From Coniferiporia sulphurascens (lineage: Eukaryota; Basidiomycota; Agaricomycetes; Hymenochaetales; Hymenochaetaceae): a DNA stretch of 64,000 nt. Below the pieces are notes generated by a model. It was not told where the DNA came from, did not search any database, and saw nothing but the letters and a program-made list of their open reading frames with translations. Position numbers and translations under genes: made by a program. Numbering within the stretch: the stretch's first letter is position 1; every line of letters starts with the position of its first letter. The stretch covers positions 2,069,288-2,133,287 of the forward strand of contig NBBA01000006.1 of the NCBI GenBank assembly GCA_002794785.1, given 5' to 3'. Shown one piece after another: positions 35,801-47,019 of this stretch.

Positions 35801-36783
35801 TAAGCTAGAAGGATGTGCTCGCCAGCGTGTGCGGCGTGCAGATATGCTGAGTATGCTTCGTGAAAATTTGTCGTGGCGAGTCCGAAAAGCAAGGGACCAA
35901 AGAGCGAAGCGATCTTCGGCGGCGTGAGGCCGGAAGACGTTGAATTGGCAAGTAGTCGCGCAAGAAAAGAGTGAAGGGTGAGGATAAGGCTGCGCAGAGG
36001 CGGAGCTAATAGGTCGACGAATGATGAGAACTCCGTCTTGCTAAAGTTATTCGCGTGCTCAACGCGTCGCCAATGGAGATACGTTTCCCAAGGAATTAGC
36101 CCCCGCTGTCCGACGCCAGAGACAACCCGCACAGGCCGTGAAAGACCCCATCGCAAAAGAGCACCAAGCGCATGTGGGCCGGCGAACCTCGCTTCGTCGG
36201 CAAAATCGGGCGCATGTAGAAAGGCGTCGATCAATCTGCGCACTGAGTTGGTTGACAGGTCGAGGGCAGTATTGGAAAACAGAAAAGGAGTGGTCAGGCC
36301 TGCCCTCCGTCAGACTGTCAGCTACGCCCATTGACAATGTGCAATTGTCGGCCACTTACCACGCTGCGTCAGTTCTCTGGTAACGATCTCAACAAGTCGT
36401 TGGGTAGCTTCCAGAGAGAGAATAACATGGGCCTCGTGCGACAGACAACCATACTCCTGCCGCTCTTCCGGCGGCGCTGGAGGTGCAAGGCTTGTCGGGA
36501 GGAAGCCATCCTCGAATTCCGGTTCCTGCTCAAGCTCGGCGAGGCTCGCGGCGCTTGCGTTGGTGACGCGACGTTTATCGGCTGTAGTCTGTACACGTCT
36601 ATCGTAGTCCTTGGAGGGCGTCGGCGGGGCGCCGCCACCGCTACGACTGTTAACGCGGCCGAACTCGTCTATAAAGGCACCCGCGGCGCCGTCGCTGGGA
36701 AGAGCGGGCGCGTTGGGAGCGAGCGACGGCTTGGGGAGGTTCTTGGTTGAGGTCGTCCGGGCACGGGTGAAGATGCTCGGCAT
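32829..36783 (-). CDS. Msb1/Mug8-domain morphogenesis protein
   Basis: Exons 36783-36360, 36299-34879, 34811-32829; 1275 aa in frame. The N-terminus MPSIFTRARTTST and the block TPFLFSNTALDLSTNSVRR, through LLRWGLSRPVRVV, LTPPKIASLFGPLLFG and FCDLLYGGGWMD, follow the fungal Msb1/Mug8 domain (about residues 100-600). That domain is distantly RhoGAP-like. The C-terminal half is low complexity, rich in Ser/Pro, with a run of Gly-Asn pairs near 33600-33650 and an acidic end. Yeast Msb1 works in cell polarity and cell-wall growth with Cdc42/Rho1; the role here is inferred. It probably locates to growing tips. Confidence 0.88.
33600..33650 (-). repeat. Gly-Asn coding microsatellite
   Basis: A hexanucleotide-like run (Asn-Gly codon pairs) within the Msb1/Mug8 gene, giving about nine alternating Asn and Gly residues. 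Likely length-variable between strains. Confidence 0.8.
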
Positions 36784-39554
36784 GTACGTTAATGAAACGA
36801 GATGAGCGGGAGAGGCGGCAACGGCAAGACGACAACAGCGAGGAGGATAAAAGCAATTTAAATTCGTCTTTTCCCTGCAAATAGCAATATCGGTATATAG
36901 TTCCCATCTCAACGTCTTCCTTTTAAGGAATGTTACTCTCACGGTAGCCCGCGTGGCGTCTGCGGGCGCACTACGGCATCAGAATAGACTCTTGTTAGTT
37001 GCGTACTCGAGTGCCCAAGTCGTAGACCTTGCGAGTGTTTAGCTTGCAATGGGATTAAGGTGGTAGGTGTAGCGGGGACGAAGGATCCGGGATGAACGCA
37101 GAGTCTCGCTTCGTCATGAAAACATCCCCGAGCTACTTGATGTGGGACAGAATCCCGTCGTATTTCGACCGAGTTGCCAGGGGCCCGCCGGGAGTCGACG
37201 AGCAATGTCTTGGATGATATCCTCAATAATTTCCTACTACTCCACAAGCGGCCGCGTAGAATCACAATATGCCCTCAGGTCAGGTCTTTCTAGTCCCGAC
37301 CCTAGCCCGGTTCAGTGTTCTGAGGTCTGCTTACCACGTAACTCCTACTAGAACAGCGGTCAAAAGTGGAGAAACATCCAGCTAGGCGCTTGTGTGAAAT
37401 GGCGCAATGACTTCTTCTGTCTGCTCAAGGAACAGCATTGGTCTGCCCGTCTTGCGCAAGCGTTTCCAGCAACCGGAAAGGAATCCGAGGCCAGGACGAC
37501 TGCACTCAGAGTACAAGTCTAAGAACGTCGTTGTTGTTGCACACAAATGGATATTCGATAACAAACGCTCCGAGGACTAGCGCAACTCGACAAGGGCCTT
37601 GAAGCTCGCGCAAGTCGTTTATAAGTTGCTTAGGGCCGGCAGAACTGGGTCCAGGGCAGCCGAGTATAACTCGAACGCCACTATTAATTTCTTTTTTCAC
37701 CATGCGTGATCAGAGACTTGGTGCATCTCGGGTGGGAGCAAAGTGGGCGGTAGAGGTGAGTACGCAATATTGGTTATAAGAGAAAGAGACTTACGCGTAG
37801 AGATGCTGGTGGTGCCATAAAGGGATTTTGTATGCTTCACTGATAAAAGAAATAATAGATTACTCGTAACTTGTGCTACCTCGTGGCGACTCTACAATGC
37901 CGACAAGCAAGAAAACACACCTAGAGTTCAGCTCGACATCCTACCCTTTTTGGGGAAGCTGGAAGTATAAAACAAAGTTGGCCTTCCAGTGGAAGGCCAA
38001 CTTTGTTTTATACTCAGTTGTGGCGTCCGCTATCGTTTTGTTCATTGTATCCAGGAGCAGATATCCGACTTGTCTGCACGGTTACTGTGGTTAGCAACTG
38101 TGCTTACTCGTATCCGTCTTTAAGATATACAACCTTGACTACTCGGTGTATCTCTGGGCTGCGACTTGCGACTCATGCGAAGTTCCTCCCCGCCATCTCC
38201 CGCCTTCCAGTCCCTTATGCGGAACCAAGTTATTTTCTCTTATCGTATGTATTGAAGCCTTTCTAATAGACTTGAAGAACTTCAGGAACACGCCAGTGTG
38301 CGCTCCTCATAGATGGGCTCACTTCTATCCGTCGTTGACGGTGGTAAGCCCGTGGATGATACGTCTTCAAATCGAATCACAACGAGACCCTGAATTTGAA
38401 TGAGTTATTACCGCACTTTTCATGGAGCAATTCATTTGCTTCGCTGAATATCGCGCCAAAGGGTGGCCACGCCCACATTTAATTGTGTGAGTGTTAGTTG
38501 TTAATACCACCTCGGGATTTCCCTTTTCCGGTGAGTTCTTACTTCTCCGCGCCGGCGCTGTGATCATCAATTTCTGGCTTGGCACGAATCATGCACTCCA
38601 CGCTAAAATTGAGGCCGATCTGATTTTGCTAAGGCAATAAACAAGATCGTCGGGATTTCAACAATATTGAAGCTCAGAACACCGGCTACGGAGCGCAGCG
38701 CGTGCCTGGTGACAACACTGCCTCGTCAAGAGCTTCGGTTGATTGTGGTGGACGAAATGCCATTTAAGCGGCTGAAAATGCGACAAGCGCGCGGGAGACG
38801 AATCCTACACGAGGTATGGGTAAATATGTGCTGGTCATCACGAAGAGAGTTTTCGCGTTAAATTGGACATAAGTTGAGCATAACCATTCCGTCTCTCATG
38901 TTCATTAAAAAAAAGCAGTACATGTACTTTCTCGTGTATGCGCATATTATGTTATATACAGTACACAGTGCGTGCCCTCTCAATTGTGCCTACCATTCTC
39001 GCATGTTCAAACCCCATAATCAGGATCTTGTGCGCTCATCTAACCCACTCCTGTAAGGTTCGTTCTTTACCGTCACAATACCGCTTACATGTGTATCAGA
39101 ATTTTGCGCAATTAATCCCTGTTTTTCATAATTCATATCGGTACAGGAGCGGTGAAGTTAATCCGTGATATATCAAGTGCCCGAAGACATCAAAAGCATG
39201 TATTTAGGCGCGTATACAATCCATTGCGTCTGACGGCCAGCTGTGCCTCCTACAAATAACACTCTGATAGACGCTGGCTGATGATGGTGCTAACGTCCCG
39301 CCTTTGATAACTACACATTTTCTGATACACCAATTTCCCCGAATTGCCCTGATATACAGTACGAATGATTGTATTATCATCGTTTCGCGATGCTAAGCGG
39401 AGTCTCAAGTTTCAAATCGATCACGACCATTCTGCAGGCTCGTAAATTTAAATATATCGCATGCCGCTGTATAAGAGCTTGTGCTAAAGGACTGAATATC
39501 TTCATAGGGACCCCCCATTCTCCCTTACTCCACTACCCAAATCGAAAAACCGCT
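36784..39554. other. Gene-poor stretch, 2.8 kb, with a perfect hairpin
   Basis: Short frames only. Two minus-strand pieces at 37382-37703 (including RVALVLGAFVIEYPFVCNNN) might be remnants of a gene but I cannot name it. The notable object is the inverted repeat at 37964-38014, listed separately. Confidence 0.5.
37964..38014. repeat. Perfect inverted repeat, 24-bp arms, 3-nt loop
   Basis: Arms 37964-37987 and 37991-38014 are exact reverse complements by direct reading, separated by AGT. The centre is TGGCCTTCC-AGT-GGAAGGCCA. No other copy is seen in the window. Confidence 0.95.
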
Positions 39555-40265
39555 ATGTTCAATTACAAGTTGCCTGTGTTGGTACTTCTGGGGCTCGCCC
39601 TTGCCAAAGGTACGCCTTACTTACTCGTGATCATTCTCGTGTATATCTCATGACAGCCGTGCTCTGGTCGCGTTGATATCGTAAGGGGGCCATGCTCAGA
39701 CGAACGTCAGCATCGCCTTGGGCGGATTCGACGCAAGTGATACCGCCGGGTTGAATCTTTCGGGCGAGATCATTGGAACGGGATCGGACGGGACGACCTA
39801 CGTTGTCTCTGCATCAGGCACTGACACCGGCGATATTCCATTTACCAGTGAGTACCTTTAGCACGTTCAGCAATTGACTTTCGATTAGGTGGATTTTCTG
39901 ACCTTTTATTGTATGTAGTGACTGTCGTGCAAGACGCAACGCACGTCTCTGAAGTACTTTCACTCGGTTCGGGCCTTGGCGAAAATGCCGAGTGTACATA
40001 CAATGCACAAGGAGTTGGTGCTTGCACTTTGGTAATTGAGGGAGCGGGAACTGGAACAGAAAGCTCGGTACCGGAGACCACAGTGGTCACGAGCACAACA
40101 ATTCCTATGGTCGCAGTTCCGGTCACGACGGCCCCCACGCCGACACCTAGTACTCAAGGTCAAAAGAGCGGCTCATCCGCAAATAATATCCTAAATGCTG
40201 CAACAATAGGCCTTGCGGTCGCCCTACCGGCCGCGTGCATGGCCTTCTTTCGCGTTGTGATTTAG
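39555..40265 (+). CDS. Small secreted, probably GPI-anchored surface protein
   Basis: Exons 39555-39609, 39686-39847, 39919-40265; 187 aa in phase. Signal peptide MFNYKLPVLVLLGLALAKG; a compact domain with NVSIALGGFD and SEIIGTG-like beta segments; a Thr/Ser/Pro-rich stalk (TTVVTSTTIPM, TTAPTPTPST); then SGSSANN followed by a hydrophobic C-terminus (IGLAVALPAACMAFFRVVI), the layout of a GPI signal. Similar small GPI proteins are abundant in agaricomycetes; function unknown. An ER-to-cell-surface route is inferred. Confidence 0.75.
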
Positions 40266-41098
40266 TTTTTAGTCTTAGGCAGTTGTGAAATGATGCTTGC
40301 GGCAGCTTGCCTGCTTTTCGAGTGCAAGATCGACCTTCCCTCCTGATATGAATTGATGACGTAATCATGTTGTAATACGGTACAGCCCTGGGTATCTTTT
40401 GCGGGCTTTTGTAGTGTAAGATGATTTATGGGTATGACTTGGCCCTTGGGTAAATTGTAACAAACTCGTATAAAATTGAATGGGCTATCCAGTGATATGA
40501 GACATACATACTGTTGCACTTACGATATGCCATAAAATGGCGTAGTTGCCAGTGTTCCGTGATGGTCGTCTCTCCCGGGTTTCAAAAACGGCAAAATGAC
40601 TCATAAGTACATGTCGGGTTCTCCTCACAATAAAACCCTGGAGTGCATACAGCTAATGTCGTGTAACCATTCTAACTCACTAGTTGAGTTTCGTAATAGG
40701 CACCTCGTACACTAGTAGTAGAACGAATACCGTTTTGCCAGAAACCTGTAATAAAGGAAATTGAGAGTTGTTCCAGAGAATCGTCCGGAGAATCGTCAAA
40801 TGTGTTCAGGTGCTTTGCCCCAAGAAAGAGCAATAAATTAACGGAACTAGAGAGATTAAAATTACAGCTGATCCGAGTAAGTAGTTTACATGAATATTTA
40901 GTGTTCATCGTCGGACTACAGCTACGTCTAAGCACCCAGAAAGAAAGGGGCTAAGGCAAGATGAGTGGTGATGAAGTGACCGAGTTAAAAATAATAACGA
41001 TATCTCACAACGGGCGAAAAATCTGGCAATATTATGCAATCGCAAGGAAGTTAGCCGATAACATTAAGGCGAATAAAGCACAAGGCACTAATAAGATA
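40266..41098. other. Intergenic, 0.8 kb
   Basis: 3' ends of two convergent genes. The frame at 40672-40935 (-) has no resemblance to known proteins. Confidence 0.55.
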
Positions 41099-44000
41099 TC
41101 AAGACTGTTGCATTGCCTGATGTGCAAGAAGGATCTTTACGGCTTCCCGAAGGGCAGGACGAGCGTTGAGAACTTCCTGCAGCTGTGTCGGCTCGAGAGC
41201 TGATAGCGCTTGGAGTTCCTCTACAGCCTGTAGCACGTCTGGGGACAGTGCACTCCCACTCTCATTTGAGGTCGTGGATGAAGCCTCAGACTGCGGCGTC
41301 AAAGCAGGGTTAATGGGCGACTCGACGGGAGCGACTCTATTTGACGTCGATGGTGGTGATGCTGAAGAAGTTTCCGACGGTGAGGTAGACGATACCTGAG
41401 CTGAAGAACATGACGGAACATAGGGGACGATCGGCCCGGGCCGTGACGACTGTATAGATGACAATGTCGGTGTAGTTCCAGGGAGTCCGACGCGCGGTGG
41501 GAGCGATGCGACTGAAGACGCAAGCGTTTGCTGAAATGCCTGTGAGAATGGTGACACATGTGGCTTTGCGCCAGTCAAACTAAACGTCGAGTATGTTGAA
41601 GGCGCATAAACTTGTTGGTGCGATGGAATATATGTACCAAGCGGTGGAGTGGCTGTGCCGGACGAGTAGCTATAGTATGGATACAGTGCCTGCGTTCCAT
41701 ATGGTGTGGACCCGACGATTCCAAATGGAGCGGGCGGGACGTGACCATAAGGTACAGTCGAGCTACTTCCAATGGGTTGGACGGGTGGATGAGAGTAGTA
41801 TGAGTACGTCCCAGAACCATACTGAAACTGGCCACATGCAGCACTGTAAGGGTATGGTAGATATGGTTGAGCGGGATGACCTGATGCCGCTTTACCGCTA
41901 CCCGAGGAAAACGTAGGTTGGCGCGCGGCCTGGACGTCTGGCGTCAGCGTCACCGAAGAGGAAGCCTGACCCGTCGCGCGCTCGTTATTCATAGGGTGGG
42001 CTTGCACCAATCAGTAAAGATCAGTCGACAAACATCGAAAATGGGAAGTAAACCTCACGATCACGCGGCGGTGCGGCCACAGATGGTTTTTGGCCAACAG
42101 CCTGCCCTTCAGTCTTGCCCCAGACTAAGCTGCTCCACTTAAATTCGCGCTTGATACCATCATCCCAAATGACTTCGACAGTGTTTCGCTCTTCGTTAAC
42201 GGCAACGAGAGAAACTTCGAATACGCCCGCGCTGACGCGTAGCTTAATGCGGGACATCGGAGACAGCGCAAGCAGATCATTGCGCACGCGGTCGAGTTTG
42301 TTTGCGCGTTTTGTCGCAGCAACAGCCTGAGTTAAATGAACTGAGATAAGCTCGCTTGAAAGAATGTACAACACTAACGGGATTGTGCTGAGAACACAAA
42401 AGTTCATATTCAATCTTCTTAATTGTCTTTATGACATTAGGTTGAGGAGAAGGTCGAAGTAGAGCAGGAGGGGGAGCAGCAGTCACATCCAGGAAGTTTT
42501 CAGTAGAAGAAGTAAGCAAGGCAGGATTTATTGACAAAGAATTGCCGGCCGCAGGAGAGCCGTCATCCGTGGACGGTTCGTCAGATGGCTCTAAAGGGGT
42601 CAAGGTACGCAAGTCGTTAAGTACGACTTCTTTTTCAACCTCACGAAGCTCGGTAAATAAGACGCGATCCTCTTGACAGCTTTCGCGAGCACATGAAACG
42701 TGAAAAGCCTTCGGGCATTTTCCCTTGGTACATTGAATTGGTGCACCATGCGCCTTGGCGCGGCTCTTTTGGCACGACGTGCATTTCTATAAGGATGCAG
42801 AAAAGGAGTTAATCGAGTCCACACGAACAATATCTCAAGAAAGGAACTGACTAAAGTCCACCGATCCCTTACGATAGCATCTACACCGAAGATCACCTTC
42901 TCTGCATTCCCAGCCCCGTCAGATACCTCATCAACCCATGTTTCGGGTACAATCATTGCGCAGGTCTCGTGTGCGTGCCAGATTTCGCAACCAGTAGCAT
43001 CTTTCGGTGTGACGTTATGACAACCAGCCCACGCACCAGGAGGATCGTGTACGCGCAATAAACCAACCTGCTCGCGTGATACACATAGACAACACGGGAA
43101 CGGACCGAGGTCCTTCGGAACTTTGAGCATAATTATCTGCTTAATAGAAGCTGAAGAAGACGGATCTAAACATTCCTCAACCTTGATCTTTAACTTCTTG
43201 GACTTGGGTAAGCTAGTGCCGTCAAACTTGCGCTTTCGTGCAGAATTGGGCTTCGCATCTGCCCCACCTGAAGACTTCCTCGATCTCGATGAACGTGGCT
43301 TAGATGCTTCCCTTCTTTCTTCTTCGCGTTCACGCAGAAGCGCGTCGACGTCGATGCGAACGCTAGAAATAGAGTCAATACAGAGCGAAGGAATACAGAA
43401 TAATAAATCTCATGTACCTATCCCCAATACACCCACATACCTGTGCCTTCCTCCCGATATCTAACCAACTGTCAAGAGCAAAATTTACACTTTCCGCGCA
43501 ATTAAAACCTAAATTGAAACCTGCGTGATAACCACGTGGATATGTCACGACGAATTCTCCCGCATGCTGTACAAGAGTGTTGGGTTTGCAAGATGACTGT
43601 GCAAGCAGTGTAGGGCTAGCAAGGAAAGATTTATGCCGAAGAAACTGGCGACACTGGGCAACGTCGCTAGGAAAGAAGCTGCGCAGGGTGTTCTCGAGCT
43701 GTACGGCACGTGCTTGCGGGACGGCATACCAAAACTTAGGAGCACCAAAGTGAATATAATTGATCGAGAAGAGGTCCATGTCTTCGACGTGCCAAGCAAA
43801 TGTTGCGCGCCACATACCGAAGTAAAGATAAGGCATGTTGACGCCAGGGAGACCATTCGAACTTGCGGGAAGGAGGCGTGTAAGTGCTGAGGGTAGACAA
43901 CTCACATTCCATGCCTCTGTTGAATCAGTGAAGAGTGAGCCAGCGGTGTCCGCACCGTACCATGGAGGACGGCCAAGCCCGCAATTGCGCCAGTAGCGTC

Positions 44001-44910
44001 TCTCGAGTATCGCACAGAATGCAGGAGTGTAGTCTGTGGGCTTCATATTCCGAGGGAGCCAAGCAGTCGCAGGGTCAAATGTCTCCATAAAGGTTGCATC
44101 AAGAGCGGCGCGCTTCGCAAGTGCCGCATCACGGTCAGCGCGCGTCTGGACGCGTCTTTTGCGAGCCGCTGGCACGGCGGCGTTCTCCTCTTCCGCATCT
44201 TCGTTGTTGTTGTCGCCATCAGCATCCGCATCTGGGCTGGCCACAATTTCTGGAGCAGGCATCGGAGTGGGTGCAGCGTCAAGGCCTGACTCGTCCTCGG
44301 CTTCCCCCTTCATAATCACATCTACTGTCTCTATCTCCTCTTTGGTCGTGTCCACACGACGCTTATTACGCCGCCGACCATCAAGCCCACGTTCCCCAGC
44401 GGCCTTGAGACCGACCTCATCCAATGCAGGTGCACGATAGTCCTCCTTGGCACAGAGTTCCACCCACTCGCGTACGCTGATTGCCTTGCGCCTTTCAATG
44501 TTTTGCTGGCGGTAGAGGCCTGAGCGACCAAGCATGTGTTGCTCAATAGGTGACTTGATACTAATGTCAGAAAGCTGTGGGCAAACGGAAGGTAGTGCCT
44601 TTGACCACTCAGCCGGGGGCACGATCTTGACAATACCGCTGCGCATTCCCCAGCATTCGACGCGCGACATATACATCTCAAAATCTGAGAACTCTGCCAT
44701 CGTCGGCTTGAAAACAGGAATTCCCTTCGTCGCCAGGGGATCGTCATCTGGGCTCAACCACGAGCGGCCCAGTGAGTCGGGTGAAGGAGGAAATGCATGT
44801 GCATCAGCGTCAGAGGAATAGAAATGATCCGGCTGAACAGGTGGAACGGGAGACGGCGAGCGAGACGGAGAAGGCGACAGTGACGGTGTGCTTTGCTCAC
44901 CGAGCGACAT
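41099..44910 (-). CDS. JmjC histone demethylase, KDM4-like (JmjN-JmjC-ePHD)
   Basis: Exons 44910-43418, 43362-42852, 42786-42379, 42326-42059, 42000-41099; 1193 aa. JmjN: GIPVFKPTMAEFSDFEMYM. JmjC: MWRATFAWHVEDMDLFSINY (His and Glu iron ligands), GAPKFWYAVP (2-oxoglutarate Lys) and YPRGYHAGFNLGFN (third ligand His), so the active site looks complete. After splicing, GRKAQVCGCIGDSVRIDVD continues the domain. An extended PHD follows with CCLC, HAHETCA, CTSCQKS and CPKAFHVSC. Residues near 800-850 contain a Tudor-like strand series (VEVIWDDGIKREF). The C-terminal 300 residues are Tyr/Pro/Ser/Gly-rich. It should remove methyl groups from H3K9/K36 in the nucleus. Confidence 0.93.
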
Positions 44911-45211
44911 AGTTTTTCGTCGTCGTCGTCGTCGTTGTCGCTATTTAGCAGTTTACTTACAGTTACCTGACCACCAGCTTCCGGTATTTGCCGTTTTACC
45001 GGCCCTGAATTGGTAATTCACGTGATGAGTGTCTCAAATTTACCCGACCCCCTGAATCCCATCTTAAGGCCAGTACCGTACTGTTCTAGGTCTAGTACTT
45101 ACTACAGTAGTTGCTACTACTGCTCGCAAATTATCGAGGTCCTTACAATCCACACATTCGTCCTTAATCGGATTTAGGGAAAACCACTCGTGGAATAATA
45201 GTACGGATATT
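44911..45211. other. Intergenic, upstream of the JmjC gene
   Basis: About 300 bp with a short trinucleotide run (five or so CGT units at 44918-44935) directly before the ATG. No gene. Confidence 0.7.
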
Positions 45212-47019
45212 TTAAAGAACATATCTAAAAGCAAGATTCTCTTTATCCGTTAGGTCGAGAAACGCCTTTTCTACGCATGTATTAACAGACCGTCCTTCCG
45301 CGTCTCCGATGTCAACGTAAGCAAATTCTTCAAAATCTTCCTTTCCGACACCCGTATACTCCGAAATCGTACGCAATTGTTCCCGACGCGCGTTTTCTCG
45401 GCCGAGGAGCAGCGTAGAGTCAGCGTGCAGGGAATTGTCACCAGGTGCGACATAAGCGTAATCCCCCATGGTACAAGGTTTCTTGGGCGATACTCCTCTC
45501 TCCAGAACTGTGTGCAGAGAACCTGGCCGAGCGAGGTTCCTATTAGGAAGATGGCTGATGTTGTTGTTTTCTGTAAAAGAATCTGAGTGCACAGAGAGAG
45601 TAAGGTGTAAGTCCTACGAACCTTTGTGTGACCAGAAATGGCTGAAGTCACCCAGGAAATCATCATAATAAAGGCAGGCGAGCTTCCTAAAACTTTCGGT
45701 GTGACAACACTTAATCAATAATCGGCGCAGGATTGGAAGGTTGACGAGTACATACAGAGGAGATAGATCCCAACAAGATGTGCTACCCTATTGCTAAATG
45801 GTATACACAACTCAATTAAACCGGCGAGAATGGCGGGCATCCACCCAATAACGCTGATTCAAGCACGGGAGTTCTAACATATACCAGTGTCAAAACCAAT
45901 ATTTCCACACAAGGAGGGCTCCGTACTTACGGGGAAGCGGCGAAGCGCATAGCATGCCGGAGAAATACCAATGATCTGTGCAAGACCACTCGGGATGCTC
46001 AGCAAGGTCGTCTGAAGTGTCGAAAACCCGAAACTCTGAATTAAAATAGAAAGTTGTACGGTAATACCACCGATGAGGTTCGCGAACGCGGCAAATATGA
46101 AGATCAGCCATTTCTTGGGATCGGTATGTGCCTCAATAAATTGCGCGCGTTTCCAAGTCTTTGTCTCAATGCCGTTTTGGTTCTCGCGCACGCGCTGCAC
46201 GGCCGCAAAACGCTCACGCGGAGTGAGGAACCATGCAGTAGTCGGGTTGTTCGGGAAAAAAAGCAAGAAAAGTAAAAAGGTGAAGAAGGTGAGGATCGTA
46301 GTGATTATCATGAGCCATTGCCATTGTCTTGGACGTTGCGCCGAGTCCGTGTGAGCGGCGCCAAGTTGAAGGAAACCAGAGACTACTACCGCTAGTCCGT
46401 TGCACTGAAAGGTCCAGCCAAGGTGCTCGCAAATTTCCGTACGTGTGTAAAACATAGAAACAATTAGCATAAGGCCAGAAAATATGCTGGCCTCGGATGC
46501 ACCAAGAAGGAAGCAGAGCGCAACTTAGAAAACTGTACACGAATGGTCAGACCACCTTCAGAATAAATTGGTATAAACGTACAGAGGCCTTGAAAGTTGT
46601 GGCATACGGCATGGAGGCCAAGGAATATGGCCCTGAAGGGTTGATCTTCTTAACAGTTTGTCCCAAGAGGAAATAGAGTAACACACCAAAGCAAAATATT
46701 GAATGTAAGCCATTTTCGCACAGGCAACCTTTGCAGCGCAAAATTCTGTGGCCATGCGAAGACCAGATAACCTTTGCAATATGGACATCGATCATTTGAC
46801 GTTGCACATACTAACAGAATGATCGGCGCACCAATGTAAAACCCTGAACTCAACGTGTTGAACTGATCAACTGTGAGATTATTGTCACTGATCAAACCAA
46901 GGATAGATGCGGACGCAAGGGTGCCCCTGTGTAATTTTGTTGACAGTGGTCAACATAGTCGAACGTGGACCTCGCCTCCACCTATCTGCTCACTTATCGA
47001 CAAATTGCACTGGTTTGGT
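45212..47019 (-). pseudogene. Decayed MFS transporter, allantoate-permease (ACS) type
   Basis: Spliced pieces give QFVDKGTLASASILG, GYLVFAWPQNFALQRLP, NILLWAIFLGLHAVCHNF, FLLGASEASIFSGLMLIVS, PRERFAAVQRVRENQNG and LGQVLCTQFWREEYRPRN in order, the pattern of fungal anion:cation symporters (Dal5-like). Defects: a TGA at 45859-45861 where NSRAW is expected, a change of frame near 45405-45420 just before GRENARREQ, and no recognisable N-terminal 80 or so residues. At least two introns need weak borders. Taken together it is most likely non-functional, though I cannot exclude unusual splicing around single defects. Confidence 0.72.

Noticed and set aside
43870..43920. Possible intron in the JmjC gene after the codons for EAWN (GTGAGT donor)
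   Set aside because: The read-through NVSCLPSALTRLLPASSNGLPGVN agrees with the remembered family consensus, so the donor-like site is coding.
46680..46740. Apparent TAA stop after FPLGTNC in the decayed permease
   Set aside because: A 54-bp intron starting two bases into the Trp codon restores NILLWAIFLGLHAVCHNF, so this stop is intronic and not counted as a lesion.
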